From the NCBI GenBank assembly GCA_022448365.1, contig JAKVCS010000004.1, forward strand, positions 248,001 to 312,000: a stretch of 64,000 nucleotides of DNA. Reading direction: 5' to 3'. Made by a program: the position numbers and the translations under genes. A model generated the notes under the pieces. It saw only the letters and a list, made by a program, of their open reading frames with translations. It was not told the origin of the DNA and made no database searches. Source of the DNA: Saccharospirillaceae bacterium. GTDB lineage: Bacteria > Pseudomonadota > Gammaproteobacteria > Pseudomonadales > Oceanobacteraceae. Below, in pieces: positions 22,752 through 31,466 of the stretch; position 1 is the first letter of the stretch, and each line of letters begins with the position of its first letter.

Positions 22752-22788
22752 GACGGCGCTGAGAGGCCAGCGTTGCCATTTCAGCACC

Positions 22789-22870
22789 AAAACTCAGTTT
22801 AAAATGCTCATTCAGTGCGTATAAACTGAGTTTTAACTGGTACTTGCTGCTTCGCAAATGCGTCGCAGCA
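22789..22870 (+). promoter_or_regulatory. Two-hairpin leader between ileS and lspA
   Basis: Hairpin 1: AAAACTCAGTTTA (22789-22801) pairs perfectly over 13 bp with TAAACTGAGTTTT (22822-22834), loop 20. Hairpin 2: TGCTGC (22845-22850) with GCAGCA (22865-22870). Hairpin 1 ends in four T residues and could act as a weak terminator or attenuator; hairpin 2 ends 23 bases before the lspA start codon. Confidence 0.5.
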
Positions 22871-22893
22871 GATCGTATAAACAGTAGAGATAA

Positions 22894-23397
22894 ATGATGA
22901 CTGAACAACGTTCTGCAATTATCTGGTTATGGTTAGCGGCACTGATATTTATACTGGATATCGCCACCAAGCAAATCGCCGAGGCCTTTCTCAATTATGG
23001 TGATCCCGTATACCTGTTGCCCATTCTGGATTTTACCCTGCTGTACAACAAGGGTGCTGCGTTCAGCTTCCTGGCAAATGAGGGAGGCTGGCAACGCTGG
23101 TTCTTTACCGTGATTTCGTTGGTTGTCAGTGTCGTTCTGATTGTTTGGTTGAAGAAGCTGCCTCGTACGCAGTTGTGGCTACCGATTGCTCTGGCGCTGA
23201 TTCTCGGTGGTGCGCTTGGCAACTTGTTTGACCGTGTTATGTTTGGTCACGTGATCGACTTTATATCAGTACATTGGGACAGAGCTTATTTCCCGGCCTT
23301 TAATATTGCCGATTCTGCTATTACTGTTGGTGCGATTATGATGGCCATCGACGTTGTATTAGAAGGTAAGCGGGAAGCACAGCAAAAGGCTTCCTGA
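22894..23397 (+). CDS. lspA: Signal peptidase II (prolipoprotein peptidase)
   Basis: Aspartic inner-membrane protease that cleaves prolipoprotein signal peptides before the modified cysteine. It has 167 residues with four membrane segments. Catalytic aspartates lie in GNLFDRV and NIADSAI, and the conserved N-terminal DIATKQ and YNKGAAFS stretches are present. AGAGATAA precedes the ATG. Its substrates in this window include BamD and the lipoprotein at 5030-6364. Confidence 0.97.
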   Translation: MMTEQRSAIIWLWLAALIFILDIATKQIAEAFLNYGDPVYLLPILDFTLLYNKGAAFSFLANEGGWQRWFFTVISLVVSVVLIVWLKKLPRTQLWLPIALALILGGALGNLFDRVMFGHVIDFISVHWDRAYFPAFNIADSAITVGAIMMAIDVVLEGKREAQQKAS

Positions 23398-23408
23398 GTT
23401 ACCAAGCC

Positions 23409-23522
23409 GGAAAAGAAAAGTACATGGTTTTCAGCCGCCGGATCGTACGGCATTTCGCTGTGCCGACGGTTCGGCTGCAACATTCTGTTGCTGCTTCGGA
23501 AAGCTATCCACACTTCTTTTTC
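23409..23522. repeat. Structured intergenic repeat, copy 2 (lspA-fkpB)
   Basis: Begins 12 bases after the lspA stop. It shares with copy 1 the stretch TTTTCAGCCGC-GGATCG-ACG (20 of 22 positions identical) and the hairpin GCAACA, loop TTC, TGTTGC (23477-23491), where copy 1 has GCGACA/TGTCGC, a compensatory base-pair change. Hairpin A contains CGGCA (23448-23452) with TGCCG (23461-23465). The outer stem is less regular than in copy 1; a perfect AAGTACAT / ATGTACTT pair at its flanks adds an alternative closing stem. Confidence 0.72.
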
Positions 23523-23617
23523 AATGTACTTCACCGGTAAAATCTGTTCCTGACACAATCAGGAATTTCGGTGTCGAAAACTATGAGTTACCGCAGCAAC
23601 TTTTCAAAGGTATTAAT

Positions 23618-24061
23618 ATGTCTGTAGCAATGATTCAAAACGGCAGCAAAATCACCATGCACTTCGCGCTGAAACTGGCGGAAGATCAGGTGGTTGACTC
23701 CACCTTTGAGAACGAACCTGCGACCTTTGAACTGGGTGATGGCAACCTGTTACCAGGGTTTGAAGATTTTCTGATTGGCATGGTAACCGGTGATCACACA
23801 ACGTTTGAAGTCGCTCCGGAAAAAGCCTTCGGTCAACCGAATCCGCAGAATGTTCAAGACATCAAGCGCAAAGATTTTCCCGTCGATATGCCGGTTTCGC
23901 CAGGCTTAATGGTGTCTTTTGCCGATGCTCAGGGGCAGGAATTACCTGGTGTTATCGAAAAAGCAGAGGGGGATTGGGTAACCGTTGATTTTAATCATCC
24001 GTTGGCAGGCAAAACCCTGATCTTCGAAGTGCAGATTCTTGAGGTACACAATGCAGATTAA
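23618..24061 (+). CDS. fkpB: FKBP-type peptidyl-prolyl isomerase (SlpA/FkpB type)
   Basis: Cytoplasmic prolyl isomerase and chaperone with FKBP and insert-in-flap domains. It has 147 residues: [17 protein letters not shown] at the start, then [19 protein letters not shown] and [17 protein letters not shown], all SlpA-type. AAGG precedes the ATG. The last codons overlap ispH by 11 bases, so the two genes are translationally coupled. Confidence 0.95.
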   Translation: MSVAMIQNGSKITMHFALKLAEDQVVDSTFENEPATFELGDGNLLPGFEDFLIGMVTGDHTTFEVAPEKAFGQPNPQNVQDIKRKDFPVDMPVSPGLMVSFADAQGQELPGVIEKAEGDWVTVDFNHPLAGKTLIFEVQILEVHNAD

Positions 24062-24998
24062 ACTCGCCAACCCGCGTGGTTTCTGTGCAGGGGTTGATCG
24101 TGCGATTGATATTGTAAACCGTGCACTGGATTTGTTTGAACCGCCGATCTACGTTCGTCATGAAGTCGTTCATAACAAGTTTGTCGTAAACGGTCTGCGT
24201 GATCGTGGTGCTATCTTCGTTGATGAATTAGATGAAGTGCCGGATGACAATATTGTAATCTTTTCTGCTCACGGCGTTTCCCAGGCCGTGCGTCAAAATG
24301 CGGCTGATCGCGGCCTGAAAGTCTTTGATGCAACCTGTCCCTTGGTCACCAAAGTTCATTTGGAAGTCGCGCGCTACAGTGCCGATGGAAGCGAGTGCAT
24401 TCTTATTGGCCACAAAGGGCATCCGGAAGTTGAAGGCACCATGGGTCAGTACGACTATTCCAATGGTGGCAACATCTACCTCGTCGAAGACGAAGCTGAT
24501 GTTGCTGCTCTTGAGGCTAAGAACCCGGAAAAGCTCTATTTCGTTACTCAGACGACCTTGTCGATGGATGATACAGCGGTCGTGATCGATGCCCTGCGGG
24601 CCAAGTTTGAGCACATTCAGGGCCCGCGTAAAGACGATATTTGTTATGCCACCCAAAATCGTCAGGACGCCGTAAAACAATTGGCTAACGATTGCGACCT
24701 GCTGCTGGTTGTTGGTTCACCAAACAGTTCAAATTCCAACCGTTTGCGTGAACTGGGCGAGCGTATGGGCGCAAAGGCCTACTTAATCGATAATGCAGAT
24801 GAAATTAAGTCAGAATGGTTTGAGGGTGCCCAATCAATTGGTATCACTGCTGGTGCATCGGCACCGGAAGTTCTGGTAAAACAGGTTGTGGATAAGCTGA
24901 TAAGCCTGGGTGGCGAAGCACCTCAGGAACTGCAGGGCAGGGAAGAGAACGTCGTGTTTTCATTGCCAAAGGAACTGAGACTGGCAGCCATCGATTGA
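24051..24998 (+). CDS. ispH: 4-hydroxy-3-methylbut-2-enyl diphosphate reductase
   Basis: Last step of the MEP isoprenoid pathway, a [4Fe-4S] enzyme forming IPP and DMAPP. From ATG 24051 (GAGGT upstream) it has 315 residues. Cluster cysteines are in [21 protein letters not shown] and the third conserved position in [17 protein letters not shown] and TAGASAPE are also present. It overlaps fkpB. A hairpin uses its stop codon region as a stem (24984-25005). Confidence 0.97.
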   Translation: MQIKLANPRGFCAGVDRAIDIVNRALDLFEPPIYVRHEVVHNKFVVNGLRDRGAIFVDELDEVPDDNIVIFSAHGVSQAVRQNAADRGLKVFDATCPLVTKVHLEVARYSADGSECILIGHKGHPEVEGTMGQYDYSNGGNIYLVEDEADVAALEAKNPEKLYFVTQTTLSMDDTAVVIDALRAKFEHIQGPRKDDICYATQNRQDAVKQLANDCDLLLVVGSPNSSNSNRLRELGERMGAKAYLIDNADEIKSEWFEGAQSIGITAGASAPEVLVKQVVDKLISLGGEAPQELQGREENVVFSLPKELRLAAID

Positions 24999-25005
24999 TG
25001 GCTGC
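24984..25005. terminator. Hairpin over the ispH stop codon, between ispH and pilE
   Basis: GCAGCCATC (24984-24992) pairs perfectly with GATGGCTGC (24997-25005) over GATT. The ispH TGA lies in loop and stem, and the pilE stop is eight bases further on. It looks like a shared terminator for the convergent genes, although the T-run is short. Confidence 0.6.
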
Positions 25006-25013
25006 TCATCGTT

Positions 25014-25484
25014 TTAGAAGCCTTCGTGAACCACTTGGGATCCATCAATCGTCTGAGTCCGGGTTTTTAACCCAAGCGTATTGACTCTGAGAATGCCATC
25101 AAAAGCCTGGACACTGCTGGGTGTTGCCGTTGCTTCGACACATTGAGCAATGGTGAGGCTATTCCCCGGGTTTGCCGGATTGTCACAAAGCCCTAAAGTA
25201 ATCGCATAACGATCTTCTCTTGTTTTAAAGCTTGTTCCCCCTGGAAAACCTAACCCACCACTGCCGATCGTTGCTGTGTAGGTGCGGTTCTCGGTGTAAA
25301 ACTGGTTTGCGGCTGACATCACTTTTTCTAAATCTGCAATGGCGTCACCTCTAAAGCCACGTTGAACGTAGTTTTGATAGGATGGAATTGCAACTGCCGC
25401 AATAATACCGATGATGGCGATAACCATCATCAGCTCAACCAGAGTAAACCCCTGGTGATTACTTGTCTGATTTTTCATCATCAT
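25014..25484 (-). CDS. pilE: Type IV minor pilin PilE
   Basis: Prepilin-like protein of the type IV pilus. Short positively charged leader, then prepilin peptidase site G|FTLVELMMVIAIIGIIAAVAIPSYQ, with the conserved Glu at +5. The C-terminal part has a cysteine pair (LCDNPA and AQCVEA) that could form the pilin disulfide loop. I take ATG 25484, giving 156 residues; the frame extends to 25520 but that overlaps pilY1 further. The gene begins inside the last 26 bases of the upstream pilY1 gene, so it is coupled to it. In P. aeruginosa pilE likewise ends the minor pilin operon next to ispH. Confidence 0.88.
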   Translation of the reverse strand: MMMKNQTSNHQGFTLVELMMVIAIIGIIAAVAIPSYQNYVQRGFRGDAIADLEKVMSAANQFYTENRTYTATIGSGGLGFPGGTSFKTREDRYAITLGLCDNPANPGNSLTIAQCVEATATPSSVQAFDGILRVNTLGLKTRTQTIDGSQVVHEGF

Positions 25485-28400
25485 TTTTGTCTTCTGAATC
25501 GTCTGTTTGTTTAGGAGCATTTGGCAATTCCCTCCAATATCTTTTGGTTACTACGTCACATTTCGGGACTTTGTCACTTTCTATTGAGACAAGCCCAACC
25601 ATTGTCATCGTCCCAGATTTTGAACAAAACCCTTTTGGATTATCGCTGTTATCTCCTGAATCACTACCGTTGCTTGGATCCGTTGGGTTCAGATCACCGA
25701 TAAATGGTGGTGGAATACCAGGAATCTCCGGATCTTCAATCTTGGCTTCCCCTAAGCCGTCAGTGTGTACGTCCAGAGAATATAATTTTGAACTACCAAC
25801 ATCAGGCTGACAACCAGCGGTACTGCCTGCATCTAACACATTGGTGGGCTTGTAAGCAGTAAATATAACTTTGCCGCTAAGGGTAACCGAGTTCGTCAGA
25901 ACTTTTTCCGCCGCACGTGGCAGCTTATACCGCCAGCCAGCGTTTGATCGTGACCCCCAGTCCTCCAGGTTATCAAACTCTGTTATCTGATACGTAGCGG
26001 GTGTTGCCAAAGCAGCATGGTCTTTGATTAAAAAGAAATAGTCTTCATTTGTTCGGCTAAGCGGATGCGCTCGATAACCGGAGCCGATGCTGATTAATAT
26101 AAAGTCATCGCCCTTATTCTGGAAATACGAGATATCGGGTTGGTTATAGAAGCGTCTGTTTCCTGCACCACTACCGTCATTGATGTCTGCGATTATGCCT
26201 CCTTTTGCGAATTCATAAGCGGTTGTGCCGGAATTGCTTGGGTTGACATCAAACCTCCAAAGACGACCACCAATATCTGCCGCGTAGAACATATCGACAA
26301 AGCCATCGGCATCCCTGTCGATTAAAGACAGATCTGCGGCAAACGCACTTCGCATATCGTGACCAGTCTCCAGTGTGGCATGCTTTTCAGCATCCCATAA
26401 AAGATCACCGGTTTCTGCATCGATCATGTATATCGTTGTTGCAACTGAGTGATTTAGTCTGTTGTTTGGACCTGCCAGCGTTGATCCGTCTTCTGCTGTA
26501 TCGTAGCCAGCGCCGGCAAATAGTACGACTTTACGTTTACCCTGCCATTTGATTTCGGCAGGAATCAGTTTTGACCATGTTTGACCAAGATTATCAAAGC
26601 CACTTGTAATGGATGGCTTATTTTTCGCTGAAGCTGCATATTTACCGTGAATCTTCCACAACAGTTTGGGTGCATTTTTATTGGTCACATCCAGCGCATA
26701 ATAACTACTCCCCCCACGTCTCATGCCAACATATAAGATTACCTTATCTGCGCCATCTACTTTGCCGTTTAAGTTATGGTCGTCATGCCAATATGAGATA
26801 GGACCATCGAGCCCATACACTTTCGGACTACCTGCCGGTCTTGGTGAGAGGTAATGATCCGGATTGTGTAACAGTTCTTTTGGTATGAAGGCGAATAATT
26901 CTTCAGGCTGTGTTTCATCGACATTAAAAGCGTGCAAGTAGCCGCTGTTCGTGCCAATAAAGGCGACGGATTCACCGCCGCTGTAGTTAATAATGGTTGG
27001 CTGGCTATGAAGTGGGTCTTCGAGTTCGCGACGAACCGTGCCGTCGGAATTTTTACCCGCAATCCAGTGTTTCAACTCTTCAAGATACGCATTTTGGGTA
27101 CTTGAAGGGTGCAGCAATGCCTCGTTGAGACTTTGATCTACGCGTGTCAGTGAATTGCCAGACAAGTTTGTATATACAAACCGTTCCAGCTCCAGCCTGT
27201 TTGCGATACCGCCGAGTTTAATATCATCGCCGTCGGTCACTGTAGACCAGATACTTCTGGCAGAATACTTAAAACGACCTGTTGTATCATCGACCGCAAG
27301 ATTACCATTGGCATCCCGAAGACCTGCCGATGACAACGAATATCGTTTGAGGTTGCCGAGCCAATTGGACTTAGCCGAGGGCTGAAACAGTGAGAGGTAT
27401 ACCTGATCACTCTTTTCCAGACGATTAAACGAATTGACTGCAATGCTCGGTGCGTTAAACGACGTTGACGTTTCTGAAACCGTTGTTAACGCATTCACAA
27501 TCGCATCTTTAATTGCTTCGTAGTTATCGGCCTTGGTATAAGTTCCGGAGCCAGACTCTGCAATTTTAGTCATAAAACGGTCGGCACTGCTGATATCCTC
27601 CCCCTGCACCGAATCACCCAGATAACCGCCGATCACGTGGGTCGTGATTGTTTGTTTACCATCGATATCGTCAAACTGGTCGTTATTGGCCATGTAATAA
27701 GCCAATTCGTCGATACATTGACCATCACCACTGCAATTTTTATTCATGCCCGATGGTAAGTTTTTATCTGCAACAAGACGACGAATTGCGCTATTGCTAC
27801 CAGTATCAGCTGAGGGGTAACCGTCGGTAAATAAAATAATACTCGACTTTGTACACTCTGAAACTTGAGGACGTTCGTAGTTGTTACTATTGCCAACATA
27901 GGCTTCGGGTACCGATGGTGTTGGGATGTTATCCCCACCTATATCAGAAAGAATGTAGCCAGGATCAATGACTTTTGATCGGTCAGGAAAGCCGCCGCTT
28001 CTGCGTGAGCGTGTCGATTTACCGTATTTGGAATTATTGCCGGTTAAATACAGATAAGCTTCATGATAGGTTTCTTCGAGGGGCGTCCCCCCCCAGGGAA
28101 AATAATTATTAACCTTATTTTCGAATATCGAATGTGCATTTTCGACAGGAGTCATATCCATATCAACGAAGCCACCGTTTCCGGTTGAGTCAAATCGCAT
28201 CAAAGCAACATTCACTCCAGGGGCTTCTTTTAACGCGTCTTTTGCTGCACGGCGAGCAATGACCATACGAGAGTAATAAAATTTATTTGTCAGGCTGTTT
28301 TTCGCCAGTTGGTAGTTTAAATAATTACCTTTAAATACTCTTGATAATATGTGTGTCGGTGGCACTAATTGACGATTGCCGAAAAACCAATTTTCATCAT

Positions 28401-28932
28401 GCGTAAAGGGTATTGACGTGCCTTTTCTGCGATAGCGATAAGTTACGCCTTTGTATACAAACCTATCTTGATTTTGACAAATAACAACGTGCTCTGGATT
28501 ATAGTCAACACTTGGGTTTAATGGATTGAATAACCAGCCACCTCCCCAAGTGCCTTTTTTCCAATAATAAAGACCACCGGAATATACACCAGCAGTGTTT
28601 ATTGCATTCCATGCCTCTGGACAAATGAGTGATGTCGGGTGAATTTTATTGCTACGGATCAACGCAATTTCAGTATCAGAAAGCCCTAGTCCTTGTGATA
28701 TTCGAGATAGGTAATAACTATTCGGCTCGTATCCATTGATGGGCTTTTCATACGTAATCTCAGGGTTGTAGTTTCCCAGGTTGTCCTCTTCATAACGCGA
28801 CATACTGCGCGAGGTATCCATTACCATCACAACGTTGGGCCGCGTTGATGCCTGTGCTCCCTGATAAATTTCTATATCATCAGCAAAAGACGGTATCGCT
28901 AAAAATATAGTTAGTAAAAGTATGATCTTCAT
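25459..28932 (-). CDS. pilY1: PilY1-type pilus-tip adhesin (long form)
   Basis: Secreted, pilus-associated adhesin needed for type IV pilus extension in relatives. It has 1157 residues with a signal peptide ending at A17. The N-terminal von Willebrand A region has MIDAS residues D39-x-S41-x-S43, with a large insert after it (roughly residues 50-200) before KGNYLNYQLAKN. The C-terminal half is the PilC/PilY1 beta-propeller, with calcium-binding loop D872-x-D874-x-D876 to D880 followed by YAADIGGRLWRFD. It ends in a hydrophilic tail rich in Asp/Ser. Base composition is AT-richer than flanking housekeeping genes. It lies four bases after pilX. A second, shorter paralogue is at 31467-34508. Confidence 0.92.
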   Translation of the reverse strand: MKIILLLTIFLAIPSFADDIEIYQGAQASTRPNVVMVMDTSRSMSRYEEDNLGNYNPEITYEKPINGYEPNSYYLSRISQGLGLSDTEIALIRSNKIHPTSLICPEAWNAINTAGVYSGGLYYWKKGTWGGGWLFNPLNPSVDYNPEHVVICQNQDRFVYKGVTYRYRRKGTSIPFTHDENWFFGNRQLVPPTHILSRVFKGNYLNYQLAKNSLTNKFYYSRMVIARRAAKDALKEAPGVNVALMRFDSTGNGGFVDMDMTPVENAHSIFENKVNNYFPWGGTPLEETYHEAYLYLTGNNSKYGKSTRSRRSGGFPDRSKVIDPGYILSDIGGDNIPTPSVPEAYVGNSNNYERPQVSECTKSSIILFTDGYPSADTGSNSAIRRLVADKNLPSGMNKNCSGDGQCIDELAYYMANNDQFDDIDGKQTITTHVIGGYLGDSVQGEDISSADRFMTKIAESGSGTYTKADNYEAIKDAIVNALTTVSETSTSFNAPSIAVNSFNRLEKSDQVYLSLFQPSAKSNWLGNLKRYSLSSAGLRDANGNLAVDDTTGRFKYSARSIWSTVTDGDDIKLGGIANRLELERFVYTNLSGNSLTRVDQSLNEALLHPSSTQNAYLEELKHWIAGKNSDGTVRRELEDPLHSQPTIINYSGGESVAFIGTNSGYLHAFNVDETQPEELFAFIPKELLHNPDHYLSPRPAGSPKVYGLDGPISYWHDDHNLNGKVDGADKVILYVGMRRGGSSYYALDVTNKNAPKLLWKIHGKYAASAKNKPSITSGFDNLGQTWSKLIPAEIKWQGKRKVVLFAGAGYDTAEDGSTLAGPNNRLNHSVATTIYMIDAETGDLLWDAEKHATLETGHDMRSAFAADLSLIDRDADGFVDMFYAADIGGRLWRFDVNPSNSGTTAYEFAKGGIIADINDGSGAGNRRFYNQPDISYFQNKGDDFILISIGSGYRAHPLSRTNEDYFFLIKDHAALATPATYQITEFDNLEDWGSRSNAGWRYKLPRAAEKVLTNSVTLSGKVIFTAYKPTNVLDAGSTAGCQPDVGSSKLYSLDVHTDGLGEAKIEDPEIPGIPPPFIGDLNPTDPSNGSDSGDNSDNPKGFCSKSGTMTMVGLVSIESDKVPKCDVVTKRYWRELPNAPKQTDDSEDKNDDEKSDK

Positions 28933-28936
28933 CGTT

Positions 28937-29464
28937 TCAGCCTCCTGTCCGAACGTTATAAGTAATTCCTAATTCTTGCGATGATTTTATACCTGATGTG
29001 GCGTGTATGACCTCCGAATTGAGCTGAAAGCGATACTTCAGACTTTTTCCTTTACTACTATCTCCGGCGAGGGAATGGTTGGTTGTTCCGGGGACGCTGA
29101 CAAGTTTGATGCTTGTGTTTACGTTTAAATCAGGTTTTCCATAATCACTCTGTGGACTGATCGGAACCGGTAATGGTTGAGGTTGCCCTTCGTCATTGCG
29201 GACAACGACTCCGTCATCAACAATAACACTGTTAATCGCGTTTAAGATAAGTTGATTATCCGAGTCTTTACTGGCAATACGCTGAAAGTTCGCTTCAACT
29301 TCACTATATGAAATATCTTTTATCGTTTGCTCAAGTTGCAGGTTACTAACCATTCGTATTTGCATGGTTGAACGCTGTAAACCGACTAAAGCAAGCAGAG
29401 TTAATGACGTAAGCAGCACAAGGCTAAAGGCCAAGGCTGCCCCTCTGGAGTTGGTGAGATTCAT
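28937..29464 (-). CDS. pilX: Type IV pilus minor pilin PilX
   Basis: 175 residues. A PilX-type N-terminus (RGAALAFSLVLLTSLTLLALVGLQRS) starts a single transmembrane helix after a short leader. It lacks a textbook GFTLxE cleavage site, as PilX proteins often do. The remainder is a hydrophilic globular domain. It lies between pilW and pilY1 in the order known from P. aeruginosa. A second PilX-like protein is encoded at 34901-35425, similar only in the N-terminal helix. Confidence 0.85.
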   Translation of the reverse strand: MNLTNSRGAALAFSLVLLTSLTLLALVGLQRSTMQIRMVSNLQLEQTIKDISYSEVEANFQRIASKDSDNQLILNAINSVIVDDGVVVRNDEGQPQPLPVPISPQSDYGKPDLNVNTSIKLVSVPGTTNHSLAGDSSKGKSLKYRFQLNSEVIHATSGIKSSQELGITYNVRTGG

Positions 29465-29525
29465 GTTGGCCCCTGTTATTGGTTATGTGGTGAGCAACTT
29501 ATATTTATTATTTTAAATTTTATTA

Positions 29526-30344
29526 TTAATTAGGTGCGAGATTCGAAAAGTTCGCCCTGGTTACCGTTGTGGTAAAAATTTCTCTTGAGAATTTATCTTT
29601 CAATTTGTATGGATCAGCATCGAGTAAGATAAACTTACGTTCTTTCTCCGTGATTGCACTGTCTTCAAAGGATTGAACCAGTGCAGCTATTTTGACGGAG
29701 AAAACACGTTGCCAACTGTCAGCCGGAACTTCTTCGGCGCTGACATACCGGGAGACATTCCGGTTACCTGTGTTGGTGTAGGAAGTACTCAGGCCATACA
29801 GCGCATGAATTGCGATAACACCGGATGCAATGGGTTGCTTGGCACGATTATTATCGTAAGGTGCTCTCGTATTAAAGTCATAAGTGAGGCAGTATAGGTC
29901 GCCAGAATTATTTCCGTCCGCCTCAACCCAGAAAGCATCAACCACCACATCATCCACGCCAGCAGCAACATTAAAACTGCTGCCTGCACAGTCAAGATCG
30001 TTATCCTCAAATATTCTACGTACAACGGTTATTCGATCGCCTACACCATTATCTCGATTGATAGTACAGGCATCCGGATTATTGGGGTCGGCACACAATT
30101 CGGCATGGGGTTGAATCGGGTTAGTTGAGTTGTCCCCAGAAAATCCGGCTACTGAGATCGCATCAGACAAAAAACCTGCAACAAATCGTCCGGTCTCTTG
30201 TGCCTGAGATAACCCGTCGGACTGCGAGGCTGTACGATTGGTAATGGTGAATATATTAATCACTGCCATGGTCAGAAGGACGCCTAAAAAAGAGGCAATC
30301 ATTAATTCGACGAGTGACATACCCTGCTGTTTATTGATGTTCAT
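29526..30344 (-). CDS. pilW: Type IV pilus minor pilin PilW
   Basis: 272 residues, with prepilin site G|MSLVELMIASFLGVLLTMAVINIF near the N-terminus and a large C-terminal domain containing cysteine-bearing stretches (ELCADPNNPDACTINRDN; DNDLDCAGSS; DLYCLTYD). In P. aeruginosa PilW joins PilV, PilX, FimU and PilY1 in a priming complex at the pilus tip. The start overlaps the pilV stop (ATGA), and 61 AT-rich bases separate it from pilX. Confidence 0.88.
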   Translation of the reverse strand: MNINKQQGMSLVELMIASFLGVLLTMAVINIFTITNRTASQSDGLSQAQETGRFVAGFLSDAISVAGFSGDNSTNPIQPHAELCADPNNPDACTINRDNGVGDRITVVRRIFEDNDLDCAGSSFNVAAGVDDVVVDAFWVEADGNNSGDLYCLTYDFNTRAPYDNNRAKQPIASGVIAIHALYGLSTSYTNTGNRNVSRYVSAEEVPADSWQRVFSVKIAALVQSFEDSAITEKERKFILLDADPYKLKDKFSREIFTTTVTRANFSNLAPN

Positions 30345-30934
30345 GGGCGGAATCTCTCCAATACATAACTGCCTCGGGTACTGGCAATGGAGGTGTCATC
30401 ATTGGTGAAGCGTTTTCGCCCAGCGCTGTCTTCGCCATACGTCTGAACGTTCCAGCTTATCGTGAGAGATTTATCCAGCGTGTTAACGTTAGTAATCTGC
30501 AGTCTGGGTTCTGACAGAGAAAAAGCTGACCCGGTTCGGTACTGTACAATGCCATCTGCGTCGGAGATAGAACCACACATGACATCAAACATATCAAACT
30601 CTGCCATTTCCTGTGCAGTGCAATTAGCGGCCGCAGGGACCCTTACGCTGCCATTATTGTAAGCACTGCACCTCTTGACACCTGAGCTGAGGTCCGAACA
30701 ACTTTCTGCACCGGTTGTGACGTAAGACAGCAGACCATTTTCGTTAGCTCTCATACGATTGACGAGTTCATTCGCCATCCAAATGGCCTGTGAACGACTG
30801 CCTGTATCCTGAGTTGCGCGCATGGACTGCAGTTGCAAAGAACTCAGCCCTAACAATCCAACCGCTGTAATTGCCAGCGTCACTGCGACCTCTATCAGGC
30901 TGAATCCTTTTGACGGTATCCGACTGTTCATCAT
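30341..30934 (-). CDS. pilV: Type IV pilus minor pilin PilV
   Basis: 197 residues with prepilin site KG|FSLIEVAVTLAITAVGLLGLSSLQLQ, the PilV/GspI-like N-terminus. Several cysteines follow (AESCSDL, VKRCSAY, ANCTAQE, VMCGSIS). Stop overlaps the pilW start. Spacing to the upstream FimU-like gene is 37 bases. Confidence 0.88.
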   Translation of the reverse strand: MMNSRIPSKGFSLIEVAVTLAITAVGLLGLSSLQLQSMRATQDTGSRSQAIWMANELVNRMRANENGLLSYVTTGAESCSDLSSGVKRCSAYNNGSVRVPAAANCTAQEMAEFDMFDVMCGSISDADGIVQYRTGSAFSLSEPRLQITNVNTLDKSLTISWNVQTYGEDSAGRKRFTNDDTSIASTRGSYVLERFRP

Positions 30935-30971
30935 TAATTTCCTTGCTGCAATTCCGCGAATATCACCATAG

Positions 30972-31454
30972 CTACGGGCAGTTTAAAGTGGTTGTGCGGG
31001 CTTGTCCCATGATATTTATGTCAATATTCCTATTGCGCTCGCCAGTGCAGCCTGCCGTTCGTATCTGAAAGCTACCAACCGCGCTGGCTCGCCCTCGTTC
31101 GTTGAATATTAACTTCGATCCATCCTGATCGTTGTAGTTATTGGATGTAATGACAGTTTGGTCTAACGGGCCGTGAAGGCGTAATGGTGCCCCCCCAATC
31201 TCGTTAACGATCCAGCCCTTGTTCCAATCGCCGTCTCGTGGAAATATTTCAACGCTGGTGCCCACATCTCTGGCTGTGCTTCGGCCAAATTTTATGTCCT
31301 GTAATAGGGCTTTATGGGCATTATCCGCCATAGAGTTTACGTTGTAGGTGCGGAAGCTTGGCGTGGCAACCGCCATCATAATGCCAATAATTGCTATCAC
31401 AATCATTAGCTCAACCAATGTGAAAGCTTTTACGTCGCCAGCTTTTTGCATCAT
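30972..31454 (-). CDS. FimU/FimT-like type IV pseudopilin
   Basis: 160 residues of the GspH/FimT family. The N-terminus reads VKA|FTLVELMIVIAIIGIMMAV, so the residue before the predicted cleavage site is alanine (A10), not the near-universal glycine. The C-terminal part carries a cysteine pair (AGCTGERN and TLNCP), as in FimU. By position (just before pilV) it corresponds to fimU. It follows the short pilY1 gene by 12 bases. Confidence 0.85.
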   Translation of the reverse strand: MMQKAGDVKAFTLVELMIVIAIIGIMMAVATPSFRTYNVNSMADNAHKALLQDIKFGRSTARDVGTSVEIFPRDGDWNKGWIVNEIGGAPLRLHGPLDQTVITSNNYNDQDGSKLIFNERGRASAVGSFQIRTAGCTGERNRNIDINIMGQARTTTLNCP

Positions 31455-31466
31455 ACGTCTTATATC

